Assembly: GCA_963700925.1 (NCBI GenBank)
Contig: OY969553.1
Location: forward strand, 124,001 to 188,000
Length of the DNA stretch: 64,000 bases
Source: CAWJMD01 sp963700925
GTDB lineage: Bacteria; Actinomycetota; Actinomycetes; Actinomycetales; CAWJMD01
Direction of reading: 5' to 3'
Made by a program: the position numbers and the translations under genes
Part shown: piece after piece, positions 46,069-53,498 of the stretch
Layout: each line of letters opens with the position of its first letter
Position numbering within the stretch: the first letter of the stretch is position 1
Notes under the pieces: model-generated
Told to the model about the DNA's origin: nothing
The model's database searches: none
What the model saw: the letters and a program-made list of their open reading frames with translations, nothing else

Positions 46069-46597
46069 GTGGACCGGCCCCCTCGCTGCCGTGGCCGGCC
46101 TGCACCAGCGCCGACGCCGCACCCAGCAGCGCGACCCGATCGGTCTCGCGGCGTAGACGCATACCCGAGTCGACCGCGGTGTCCCCAAGCTGCCAGGTCA
46201 GCACGACGAGACCGTCGGGGCCGACGACCTTTCCGGCGATGGCCCGGTCGAGCCGAGCACCGAGCAGTGCGCCTTCGCCCATCCAGAGGTCGGGTGCTCC
46301 GGACCGCTTCACCAGCACGCCGCTGGGCCCGTCCGGTCCGTGCACGCTGACCGAGGCGGCCGCTCGCGCACCGAGGCCGTGCGCCACGACCCGGTCGAGC
46401 CACTCGCCGCTCGCGGTGCTGCCGACGAACGTGGCGTCCAGTGGACCGAACGTGCTCGGCCCCAACGCATCTGGGACGGGAGCCAGCGGTGCGAGGTCTC
46501 CCTGCCGGCGTGCGCGTCCACGCCACCCCCACCACATCAGGGCCCAGACGAGGGGGACGACTGCCAACAGCGCGACGCCGACCTGAACCTCGCTCAC
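46061..46597 (-). CDS. membrane-anchored protein of the actinobacterial pyr operon
   Basis: The 178-residue protein has one N-terminal membrane helix (VGVALLAVVPLVWALMWWGW), a basic stop-transfer RGRARRQ, and a soluble domain with FGPLDATFVGSTASGEWLDRVVAHGLG. It corresponds to the conserved protein found between pyrC and carA in mycobacteria (Rv1382-like) and other actinobacteria. Its role is unknown. Both ends overlap neighbours (4 bases with pyrC, 8 with carA), so it is expressed at the same level as the pathway enzymes. The start is GTG 46597. Confidence 0.85.
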   Translation of the reverse strand: MSEVQVGVALLAVVPLVWALMWWGWRGRARRQGDLAPLAPVPDALGPSTFGPLDATFVGSTASGEWLDRVVAHGLGARAAASVSVHGPDGPSGVLVKRSGAPDLWMGEGALLGARLDRAIAGKVVGPDGLVVLTWQLGDTAVDSGMRLRRETDRVALLGAASALVQAGHGSEGAGPRG

Positions 46598-47985
46598 CGG
46601 CTGGCCTGCAGCTGTGCGCGCGCGACGCCGGCCGGGCCGGGTGCGTCTACCGCCTCGAGCCCGAGCAGGCGCGCCTCTGACAGGGGCTCCGCCAGCTCGC
46701 CACCGAGCACGGTCGGGTGGCCGTGGAAGAACGTGGCCACCACGGCACCCGGCAGCTCGATGCCCGCGAACGGGCTGTTGCGCCCACGCGTCGCATGAGC
46801 CCGCGGGTCGACGGCACGGCGGACGGACGGGTCAACCAGCACCAGGTGGGCCGGCTCACCGACACCGACGCCACGACCCTGCGACGCCACCTGGCCGATG
46901 CGTGCCGGGTTCGCCGACATCACGCGCGCGACGCCTTCCCAGTCGAGCAGGCCGGTCTCGACCATGGCCTCCTGCACCACGGACAGTGCCGTCTCCAGAC
47001 CGGTCATACCCATCGCGGCGGCCGACCACTCGCAGTCCTTGTCCTCGACAGGGTGCGGCGCGTGGTCGGTGCCGACCGCGTCGATGGTGCCGTCGGCCAG
47101 GGCCAGCCGCAGGGCGGTGACGTCGTCGTCGGTGCGCAGGGGCGGGTTGACCTTGAACACCGGGTCGTATCCGCGCACCTTCTCGTGCGTCAGCAGCAGG
47201 TGGTGCGGTGTGACCTCGGCGGTGACGGAGATGCCGCGCGACTTGGCCCAGCGCAGGATCTCCACCGAGCCGGCCGTCGACACGTGGCACACGTGAAGCC
47301 GCGAGCCGACGTGCTCGGTGAGCAGCACGTCGCGGGCGATCACCGCCTCCTCCGCCACTGCCGGCCAGCCGGCCAGGCCGAGCACCCCGGACAGCTCGCC
47401 CTCGTGCATCTGGGCGCCGGCAGTCAGCCGTGGCTCCTGGGCGTGCTGGGCGATGACGCCACCGAACGCCTTGACGTACTCCAGCGCCCGGCGCATCAGC
47501 ACGGCGTCGTCGACGCAGTGCCCGTCGTCGCTGAAGACCCGCACCCCGGCAGCCGAGTCGGCCATGGCGCCGAGCTCGGCGAGCCGCTCCCCGGCCAGGC
47601 CGACAGTGACGGCGCCGACCGGCCGCACCTCGCAGTGCCCGGCCAGCCGTCCGAGCCGCCAGACCTGCTCGACGACCCCGGCGGTGTCGGCGACCGGGTC
47701 GGTATTGGCCATCGCGTGCACGGCCGTGAAGCCACCGAGAGCCGCTGCGGCAGTGCCGGTCTCGACTGTCTCGGCGTCCTCGCGGCCAGGCTCGCGCAGG
47801 TGTGTGTGTAGGTCGACAAGACCCGGCAGGGCAACCAGGCCGTCGGCATCGACGACCACCGCCCCACCGGCAGAGACACCGCCGCCTACCGAGGGCGCCA
47901 TCTCGACCACGCGCCCGTCCCGCAGCAGAAGATCGGTGACCTCCCCGCCGAGCAGTCGCGCCCCGCGTACCAGGTACTCGCTCAT
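46594..47985 (-). CDS. pyrC: dihydroorotase (class I)
   Basis: The 463-residue zinc enzyme cyclises carbamoyl aspartate. Metal and substrate motifs are LVDLHTHLREPGREDAETV, a HxxD-type DGHCVDD region, and VGTDHAPHPVEDK with the catalytic Asp. It is somewhat longer than the common 430 residues, owing to the N-terminal Gly/Val-rich loop near 30 and the C-terminal tail. It is separated from pyrB by 58 bases that contain a CGCTCG direct repeat, the only sizeable gap within the operon. Confidence 0.96.
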   Translation of the reverse strand: MSEYLVRGARLLGGEVTDLLLRDGRVVEMAPSVGGGVSAGGAVVVDADGLVALPGLVDLHTHLREPGREDAETVETGTAAAALGGFTAVHAMANTDPVADTAGVVEQVWRLGRLAGHCEVRPVGAVTVGLAGERLAELGAMADSAAGVRVFSDDGHCVDDAVLMRRALEYVKAFGGVIAQHAQEPRLTAGAQMHEGELSGVLGLAGWPAVAEEAVIARDVLLTEHVGSRLHVCHVSTAGSVEILRWAKSRGISVTAEVTPHHLLLTHEKVRGYDPVFKVNPPLRTDDDVTALRLALADGTIDAVGTDHAPHPVEDKDCEWSAAAMGMTGLETALSVVQEAMVETGLLDWEGVARVMSANPARIGQVASQGRGVGVGEPAHLVLVDPSVRRAVDPRAHATRGRNSPFAGIELPGAVVATFFHGHPTVLGGELAEPLSEARLLGLEAVDAPGPAGVARAQLQASR

Positions 47986-48043
47986 GGCTCGTCCCTCGCC
48001 ATTTCGCCCGCGCTGTGTTGTCTGACTCGCTCGCTTCGCTCGC

Positions 48044-49051
48044 TCATACCGTCACCCCCTGCTCGACCGGCGTCGAGGCGACGACCGGTGCCGGCACCTC
48101 GGCCGATCCCGTCCCCGACAGCAGCAGGAACAACGTGGCCATCCGTACGGCGACACCGTTCGAGACCTGCTCGACGATCGTCGAGCGGACGCCGTCCGCA
48201 GCCTCCGCCGTGATCTCGAGCCCGCGGTTCATCGGCCCCGGGTGCATGACGATGGCGTGGTCGGGCAGCATCGCCAGGCGCCGCGCGTCCAGGCCGTACC
48301 GCCGTGAGTACTCGCGGGCCGAGGGGAAGAACCCGCCGCCGGCCGACGTCATCCGCTCCCGCTGGACGCGGAGCATCATCACCGCGTCCACGCCGTCGGC
48401 GAGAGAGCTGTCGAGGTCGAACGACGTGCGACAGGGCCAGCCGTCGACCCCGACAGGCAGCAGGGTCGGCGGGGCGACCAGTGTCACCTCCGCGCCGAGC
48501 GTGTGCAGCAGCAGCACGTTCGAGCGGGCCACCCGACTGTGCAGAACGTCACCGACGATCGTCACCCTGCGTCCCCGCAGGTCGGCCCCTTTCGGCGTGC
48601 CGACGAGCCGTCGACGCATGGTGAAGGCGTCGAGCAGCGCCTGGGTCGGGTGCTCGTGGGTGCCGTCGCCGGCGTTCAGCACGCTGCCCCGGATCCAGCC
48701 CGAGTGGGCGAGCCGGTGCGGTGCGCCCGACGACCCGTGGCGCACCACGACGGCGTCGGCGCCCATCGCCTCGAGCGTCAGTGCAGTGTCCTTGAGGCTC
48801 TCGCCCTTGGAGACGCTGGATCCCTTGGCTGAGAAGTTGATGACGTCGGCGGAAAGGCGCTTCGCGGCCGCCTCGAACGAGATCCGGGTGCGGGTCGAGT
48901 CCTCGAAGAAGAGGTTGACGACGGTCAGGCCACGCAGAGTCGGCAGCTTCTTGATCGACCGCTGCTGGGTGGCGGCCATCTGCTCGGCCACGTCGAGCAG
49001 CTCGACCGCCTGGTCGCGGGTCAGGTCGGCGGCGGACAGGAGGTGCCTCAT
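48044..49051 (-). CDS. pyrB: aspartate carbamoyltransferase catalytic subunit
   Basis: The 335-residue enzyme joins carbamoyl phosphate and aspartate. The phosphate site FFEDSTRTRISFEAAAKRL, the GDGTHEHPTQALLD loop and HPGPMNRGLEI are present. There is no pyrI regulatory gene; control is left to PyrR. The ATG at 49051 overlaps the pyrR stop (ATGA). The C-terminal 20 residues are Val/Pro-rich and slightly longer than usual. Confidence 0.98.
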   Translation of the reverse strand: MRHLLSAADLTRDQAVELLDVAEQMAATQQRSIKKLPTLRGLTVVNLFFEDSTRTRISFEAAAKRLSADVINFSAKGSSVSKGESLKDTALTLEAMGADAVVVRHGSSGAPHRLAHSGWIRGSVLNAGDGTHEHPTQALLDAFTMRRRLVGTPKGADLRGRRVTIVGDVLHSRVARSNVLLLHTLGAEVTLVAPPTLLPVGVDGWPCRTSFDLDSSLADGVDAVMMLRVQRERMTSAGGGFFPSAREYSRRYGLDARRLAMLPDHAIVMHPGPMNRGLEITAEAADGVRSTIVEQVSNGVAVRMATLFLLLSGTGSAEVPAPVVASTPVEQGVTV

Positions 49052-49638
49052 GCCACGTCCCCTGCCCGTACGCCCCGGCCGTCCGCCGCGACCTCTGCAG
49101 GTCCGTGGCCGATCAGCACCGCGTCGTCGCCGTCGGTCTCCACGAGGCGCACGTGCACGCGCTCGTGGCGTGCCGTCGGCAGGTTCTTGCCCACGTGGTC
49201 GGCGCGGATCGGCAGGTCGCGGTGCCCACGGTCGACGAGCACGGCCAGCCGGACGGCTCGCGGACGGCCGAGGTCGCTGAGTGCGTCCAGCGCTGCGCGG
49301 ATCGTCCGTCCGGAGTAGAGGACGTCATCGACCAGCACGACCACCTTGTCGTCGATGCCGCCCGGCGGCAGCTCGGTCGAGCCGATGCTGCGGGTCGGGT
49401 TGTTGCGGAGGTCGTCGCGGTGCATGGTCACGTCGAGGGACCCGGCAGTGAGGTCCGACCCTGGCTCGACGGTGGCGATCAGCCCGGCCAGCCGACGTGC
49501 CAGCGGGACTCCGCGGGTCGGGATGCCGAGCAGGACGAGGTCGTCGGCGCCCTTGTTGGCTTCGAGGATCTCGTGCGCGATCCGGGTCAGTGCCCGGCCG
49601 ATCTCCGGTGCGTGCAGCACCGGGCGTGGCGACGCCAT
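49048..49638 (-). CDS. pyrR: PyrR regulator/uracil phosphoribosyltransferase
   Basis: The 196-residue protein is the UMP-responsive RNA-binding regulator of the pyr operon. The PRPP site is VVLVDDVLYSGRTIRAAL, with TRGVPLARRL and RLAVLVDRGHRDLPI also conserved. ATG 49638 follows GGAG by 8 bases; the upstream extension carries stop-poor but nonsense-like sequence and was discarded. It is the first gene of the operon, and its own leader carries a PyrR-binding consensus, so autoregulation is expected. Confidence 0.96.
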   Translation of the reverse strand: MASPRPVLHAPEIGRALTRIAHEILEANKGADDLVLLGIPTRGVPLARRLAGLIATVEPGSDLTAGSLDVTMHRDDLRNNPTRSIGSTELPPGGIDDKVVVLVDDVLYSGRTIRAALDALSDLGRPRAVRLAVLVDRGHRDLPIRADHVGKNLPTARHERVHVRLVETDGDDAVLIGHGPAEVAADGRGVRAGDVA

Positions 49639-49655
49639 CAGGCGACTCCTTCCCC

Positions 49656-49666
49656 GCCTCGCAGGA
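49656..49666 (-). promoter_or_regulatory. PyrR-binding loop in the pyr leader
   Basis: The transcript reads UCCUGCGAGGC, matching the core UCCnGnGAGGY of known PyrR-binding loops. It lies 17-28 bases before the pyrR start codon, next to the ribosome-binding site. In Mycobacterium a similar arrangement represses translation when UMP is high; the same mechanism is inferred here, since there is no room for an antiterminator. Confidence 0.65.
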
Positions 49667-49704
49667 CGGTGGTTAAAGGACTCGTGTTCCGCCGAACCTA
49701 CCTC

Positions 49705-49744
49705 ATGCACGGTGATGCACGGTGATGCACGGTGATGCACGGTG
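49705..49744. repeat. 10-bp tandem repeat, four perfect copies
   Basis: ATGCACGGTG is repeated four times in the divergent gap between pyrR and bldD. The period is one DNA helical turn, so every copy faces the same side. The rest of this 254-base gap holds the pyr leader on the left and the bldD leader on the right. TAGGTT on the minus strand at 49696-49701 is a possible pyr -10 box. Confidence 0.9.
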
Positions 49745-49892
49745 CGAGGGCGCCTACGCGGCGGACACGCCGCACGGATCCGCGCGAAACCACTCCACGT
49801 GTGCGCAACCGCGATACGGTCACTCTGGGTAGCATTCCAAGCGGCCGGACGAACCGCTGGCCACCCGGACTTCAGGGGAAGCAGGTCGACGG

Positions 49893-50387
49893 ATGTCTGA
49901 CTACGGCAAGGCGCTGGGCTCACGCCTGCGCGCCGTCCGGGCCCAGCAGGGGCTGTCGCTGCAGGGCGTCGAGCAACGCTCGCAAGGGCAGTGGAAAGCC
50001 GTCGTCATCGGCTCGTACGAGCGGGGTGACCGCGCGGTCACCGTGCAGCGGCTCGCCGAGCTGGCGGAGTTCTACGGAGTGCCGATCGCGGCGCTCCTGC
50101 CCGAGGCCTCCGCGGCGTCAGGTGAGGCGCCACCACCCAAGATCGTGCTCGATCTCGACCAGCTGGCCAAGATGCCGGTCGAGCGCGCGGGCCCGCTGGT
50201 CCGCTACTGCACGACGATTCAGGAGCAGCGCGGTGAGCAGGACGCGAACTCGCTGTCGATCCGCGCCGAGGACCTGCGGACGCTCGCGGTCATCTACGAC
50301 ATCCCGGCGCTGGAGCTGGCCGACGAGCTGATCCGCTGGGGTGTGCTCGACCAGGACGCGCGGCGGGCCGTCACACCGGCACCCTGA
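49893..50387 (+). CDS. bldD: BldD-type developmental regulator, c-di-GMP-binding
   Basis: The 164-residue protein has an N-terminal Xre-type helix-turn-helix at about 8-70 (LGSRLRAVRAQQGLSLQGVE, then VVIGSYERGDRAVTVQRL). The C-terminal domain at about 85-160 resembles the c-di-GMP-binding domain of Streptomyces BldD. The two-part binding motif RGD-x8-RxxD is seen as RGE-x8-RAED, so the first Asp is replaced by Glu. BldD orthologues sit beside pyrR and nusB in most actinobacteria. ATG 49893 is preceded by GGGGAAG at a long spacing. Confidence 0.93.
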   Translation: MSDYGKALGSRLRAVRAQQGLSLQGVEQRSQGQWKAVVIGSYERGDRAVTVQRLAELAEFYGVPIAALLPEASAASGEAPPPKIVLDLDQLAKMPVERAGPLVRYCTTIQEQRGEQDANSLSIRAEDLRTLAVIYDIPALELADELIRWGVLDQDARRAVTPAP

Positions 50388-50412
50388 CTGGGGGACCGAC
50401 TGGCGACACGCG

Positions 50413-50456
50413 CCTCAGGCGAGCCTCAGGCGAGCCTCAGGCGAGCCTCAGGCGAG
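50413..50456. repeat. 11-bp tandem repeat, four perfect copies
   Basis: CCTCAGGCGAG occurs four times between the convergent bldD and nusB genes, and the last copy covers the nusB stop codon. It may aid termination, but no stable hairpin forms. Confidence 0.9.
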
Positions 50457-50858
50457 CAGGGTCGGCTTCAGCTGGACGATGCGTCCGAGCAGTCCGTTGA
50501 TGAACGAGGGCGACTCGTCGGTGCTCAGCGACCGCGCCAGCTCGACGGCCTCGTCGATGGCGACCGCGTCGGGCACCTCGTCGTTCCACAGCAGCTCGAA
50601 CACGCCGAGACGGAGCAGCTGGAGGTCGACCGAGGGCATCCGGTCGAGGGTCCAACCGTGGGAGTAGGTGCTCAGCAGCTCGTCGATGCGCTCACGGTGG
50701 GCGACGACGCCCTCCACCAGGGTGACCGTGTACTCCGGCACCGGCGGGTCGGCTGCGGGTAGCCGCTCTCGCAGCAGCGCCAACGGGTCCGAGGCACGCT
50801 GGTCGGCCTCGAAGAGCAGGTCGAGGGCCCGTTTGCGAGCCTTCGTCCGAGCACCCAC
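50448..50858 (-). CDS. nusB: transcription antitermination factor NusB
   Basis: The 136-residue all-alpha protein binds boxA RNA with NusE in rRNA antitermination. Conserved segments are TKARKRALDLLFEADQR, FELLWNDEVPDAVAIDEAVELA and SFINGLLGRI. The GTG at 50858 shares one base with the efp stop (TAGTG), so the two are coupled. Confidence 0.97.
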   Translation of the reverse strand: MGARTKARKRALDLLFEADQRASDPLALLRERLPAADPPVPEYTVTLVEGVVAHRERIDELLSTYSHGWTLDRMPSVDLQLLRLGVFELLWNDEVPDAVAIDEAVELARSLSTDESPSFINGLLGRIVQLKPTLLA

Positions 50859-51418
50859 TAGTTGACGCGTCCGAGGTAGTCGCCAGAGCGGGTGTCGACC
50901 TTCACGCGCGTGCCGGTCTCGAGGAAGAGCGGCACGGCGATCTGGTAGCCGGTCTGCAGCGTGGCGGGCTTGGTGCCGCCGGTCGACCGGTCGCCCTGCA
51001 GCCCGGGCTCGGTGTAGGTGATCTCGAGGACGACGGACGTCGGCAGCTCGACGTACAGCGGCGTGCCCTCGTGCAGGGCGACCACGGCATCCTGGTTCTC
51101 GAGCATGAAGTGCGCGGCGTCACCGACGGTGTTCTCGCTGACCGAAACCTGGTCGTACGTCGACGAATCCATGAAGACGTAGTCCGTGCCGTCCTTGTAC
51201 AGGTACTGCATGTCGCGCTTGTCGACGTTGGCGGTCTCGACCTTCGTGCCGGCGTTGAAGGTCTTGTCCACGACCTTGCCGCTGAGAACAGCCTTGAGCT
51301 TGGTGCGGACGAAGGCCGGCCCCTTGCCTGGCTTCACGTGCTGGAACTCGACCACCGACCAGAGCTGGTTGTCGAGGTTGAGCACCATGCCGTTCTTGAG
51401 GTCGTTCGTGGTCGCCAC
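50858..51418 (-). CDS. efp: translation elongation factor P
   Basis: The 186-residue three-domain protein relieves ribosomes stalled at polyproline. It opens with TTNDLKNGMVLNLDNQLWSV; the modification loop is HVKPGKGPAFVRTKLK, with Lys at the tip, and domain III ends TRVKVDTRSGDYLGRVN. No EF-P modifying enzyme is adjacent. GTG 51418 is the start. Confidence 0.97.
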   Translation of the reverse strand: MATTNDLKNGMVLNLDNQLWSVVEFQHVKPGKGPAFVRTKLKAVLSGKVVDKTFNAGTKVETANVDKRDMQYLYKDGTDYVFMDSSTYDQVSVSENTVGDAAHFMLENQDAVVALHEGTPLYVELPTSVVLEITYTEPGLQGDRSTGGTKPATLQTGYQIAVPLFLETGTRVKVDTRSGDYLGRVN

Positions 51419-51437
51419 AGGGAGTTCGCCTTCGTCG

Positions 51438-51459
51438 GCCGGGCACGGTGGTGCCCGGC
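51438..51459 (-). terminator. GC hairpin between aroQ and efp
   Basis: GCCGGGCAC and GTGCCCGGC form a perfect 9-bp stem with a 4-base loop in the 74-base aroQ-efp gap. There is no U tract. It could reduce read-through from aroQ or mark the efp leader. Confidence 0.4.
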
Positions 51460-51492
51460 AAGATGTTCGGGATCGGCAGCCATGGTAGCCGC

Positions 51493-51966
51493 TCAGTCGC
51501 CGCTGCCCTCCGGAGCGAGCACGCTCAGCGCCAGCAGGTACGAGTCGGACCCGAACCCGGCGATCGTGCCGGTCGCCACGCCCGACACCACGGAGGTGTG
51601 CCGGAACGTCTCCCGTGCCGCGGGGTTCGACAGGTGCACCTCGATCAGGCGGAGTCCAGCGCCGGTGACCAGGGCGCAGGCGTCGCGGAGCGCGTACGAG
51701 TAGTGCGTGAACGCGGCGGGGTTCAGCACGACGTGGGCTCGCGCGTCGGTGGCCTCGTGCAACCAGCCGACGAGCTCGGCCTCGTCGTCCGTCTGCCTGA
51801 CCTCGACATCGAGTCCGAGGTCGGCCCCGCCCTCGACGAGGAGGGCTGCCAGGTCGTCGTAGGTGTCGGAGCCGTAGATCTCCGGCTCGCGGCTGCCGAG
51901 GCGCCCGAGATTCGGGCCGTTGAGGACCAGGACGCGCGGACGGGCGTCGGGATCGGTGCTGGGCAT
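51493..51966 (-). CDS. aroQ: 3-dehydroquinate dehydratase (type II)
   Basis: The 157-residue enzyme dehydrates 3-dehydroquinate. Family motifs are VLNGPNLGRLGSREPEIYG (catalytic Tyr/Arg region), VVLNPAAFTHYSYALRDA and EVHLSNPAARETFRHTSV (His). ATG 51966 gives the normal length. In related genomes it adjoins aroB; here a toxin-antitoxin pair on the opposite strand separates them, so aroQ must use a promoter in the 95-base gap shared with abiEi. Confidence 0.96.
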   Translation of the reverse strand: MPSTDPDARPRVLVLNGPNLGRLGSREPEIYGSDTYDDLAALLVEGGADLGLDVEVRQTDDEAELVGWLHEATDARAHVVLNPAAFTHYSYALRDACALVTGAGLRLIEVHLSNPAARETFRHTSVVSGVATGTIAGFGSDSYLLALSVLAPEGSGD

Positions 51967-52005
51967 GGCCGCGAGTGTAGGTCGCTCAGTGCCGGTTCGG
52001 TCAGA

Positions 52006-52046
52006 TGTATGCAATTCGTGGTCTCCTAGGCTACGTTTTGCATACA
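52006..52046. promoter_or_regulatory. inverted-repeat operator upstream of abiEi
   Basis: TGTATGCAA (52006-52014) and TTGCATACA (52038-52046) form a perfect inverted repeat with centres 32 bp apart, about three helical turns. It lies between the divergent aroQ and abiEi starts. AbiEi-type antitoxins repress their own promoters by binding inverted repeats, so this is the likely operator. Confidence 0.6.
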
Positions 52047-52061
52047 AAAGGAGGCGGGCCG

Positions 52062-52727
52062 ATGGGGAGGCAACAGATCGGGCGGGCAACGGGACTTCCG
52101 CCGGCCCTGACACGTAGGGAGCTCAAGGTCGTGACCACGGCCGACGTGAGCCAGTTGTACGCCGACCCTCGTGCGGACCTCAAACGACTGACCGATGCCG
52201 GCCTGCTCCGGCGCCTGCATGCTGGCGTCTACTGCATCGTTCCTGCAGAGCACGTCGGCACAGGCTGGCGTCCCTCACTCGAGGCGGCAGCTGGTGGCAT
52301 CGCCTCGGCCCTGTACGGGGCCGACGGCGCGGTGGTGATGGGTCTGAGCGCTGCGCGTCTCCTCGGCGCCTCCCCGCGAGCCCTGGCACAGGCCCACGTC
52401 GCCGTATCGACCCAACGGCGACCCGTCAGGCTCCTGGACACCAGGTGGGAGGTCCGCTTCGTCAAGCGCGACGTCGGACGGCTCGACGCGGAGCGGATCA
52501 CCACCGAACTCGGACCCCTGCTCGTCACAACCCCGGAGCAGACGATTCTCGACCTGGCCACCCCGCAGATCCTGGAACGGAGCTCGTTGGACGAACGCGA
52601 GTCGATCGAGTCCCTCGCGGACCGGGCGGACGCAGGCGTTCTGGCCGATCTCATCGCATCGCAGCGCCTGCGCGCGGCGCTCGGACGAGCCATGCAGGTC
52701 GTGCCCGCGCTCGGCCGGGCAACCTGA
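52062..52727 (+). CDS. abiEi: AbiEi-type antitoxin/transcriptional regulator
   Basis: The 221-residue protein has an N-terminal winged helix at about 15-65 (VVTTADVSQLY, LKRLTDAGLLRRLHAGVYCIVP) and a C-terminal antitoxin domain (ALYGADGAVVMGLSAARLLG, LGPLLVTTPEQTILDLA). ATG 52062 follows AGGAGG by 8 bases, which excludes the longer frame. It is followed by the toxin gene after one base. In the AbiE type IV system the antitoxin represses the operon and opposes the toxin without binding it. Confidence 0.88.
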   Translation: MGRQQIGRATGLPPALTRRELKVVTTADVSQLYADPRADLKRLTDAGLLRRLHAGVYCIVPAEHVGTGWRPSLEAAAGGIASALYGADGAVVMGLSAARLLGASPRALAQAHVAVSTQRRPVRLLDTRWEVRFVKRDVGRLDAERITTELGPLLVTTPEQTILDLATPQILERSSLDERESIESLADRADAGVLADLIASQRLRAALGRAMQVVPALGRAT

Positions 52728-52728
52728 C

Positions 52729-53487
52729 ATGCCGCTCGACCTTGACGAGATGACCGCCGTCGCAAGCGCTTTCGGGGTTGCCGAACAGCAGGTGCTCCGC
52801 GACCACTTGATCTCACACCTGCTTGCCGCACTCGCCCGGGAGGTGGCTGACGATCTCGTCTTCATCGGCGGAACGGCGCTCGCCCGCAGCCACCTTCCGC
52901 AGGGTCGCCTGAGCGAGGACATCGACCTCGTGGCGCGAGTGCCGCGATCAGCTCTGGCCCAGCGGCTCGACGCCTTGTTGCCGCGCGCGGCTCCGCGCCA
53001 CGTCGGTCGTCTCCGCTGGCAGGTTCCACTCGCAGCAGGGTCACGGCACTCCGCCGTGCTCGTGGGCGAGGCCGACGTCTCGGTTCGGATCCAGCTGCTG
53101 CCCCCGGGCCACTTCTCCACTTGGCCCTTCGAGTGGAAGGACCTGCACCAGCGCTACAGCGACCCCGGTCCTGCACGGCTGCAGATCCCGACTCTCCCGG
53201 CCTTCGCTGCCTGGAAGACCGCAACCTGGGCGGGACGGGGGGCGCCGCGCGACCTGTGGGACCTGCACGCCCTGAGCCGCCTCGGTGCCATCGACGAGCA
53301 AGCCGCCGACCTGTACCGCTGCCTCGGCCCGACCAACGCCCTCCCGGACAGCTGGGTCTTCGACCGGCTCCCCCAATCGGAGCGGTGGGAGGCGGACCTC
53401 GCCGGCCAGACGCGGCTGACCTTGACGGCTGGTGAAGCAGCGCGCGAGGTCGAGGCCGCTTGGGCGAGACTCCGTCCGGTCGGGTGA
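52729..53487 (+). CDS. abiEii: AbiEii-type nucleotidyltransferase toxin
   Basis: The 252-residue protein has the DNA polymerase beta-like nucleotidyltransferase motifs of AbiEii. Motif I is FIGGTALARSHLPQGRLSEDIDL (glycine pair and the Ser-x-Asp-x-Asp site, spread over 23 residues). A later acidic strand is VSVRIQL, and the motif with Lys and Asp reads AAWKTATWAGRGAP then RDLWDL. Related toxins (MenT) add pyrimidines to tRNA acceptor ends; AbiE systems stop growth and can block phages. The stop is 12 bases from the convergent aroB stop. Confidence 0.9.
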   Translation: MPLDLDEMTAVASAFGVAEQQVLRDHLISHLLAALAREVADDLVFIGGTALARSHLPQGRLSEDIDLVARVPRSALAQRLDALLPRAAPRHVGRLRWQVPLAAGSRHSAVLVGEADVSVRIQLLPPGHFSTWPFEWKDLHQRYSDPGPARLQIPTLPAFAAWKTATWAGRGAPRDLWDLHALSRLGAIDEQAADLYRCLGPTNALPDSWVFDRLPQSERWEADLAGQTRLTLTAGEAAREVEAAWARLRPVG

Positions 53488-53498
53488 GGCAGAAGTCT

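Noticed and set aside
48022..48045. Hairpin in the pyrC-pyrB gap
   Set aside because: CGCTCG is repeated in the same direction, so it does not form a stem; it is only a direct repeat.
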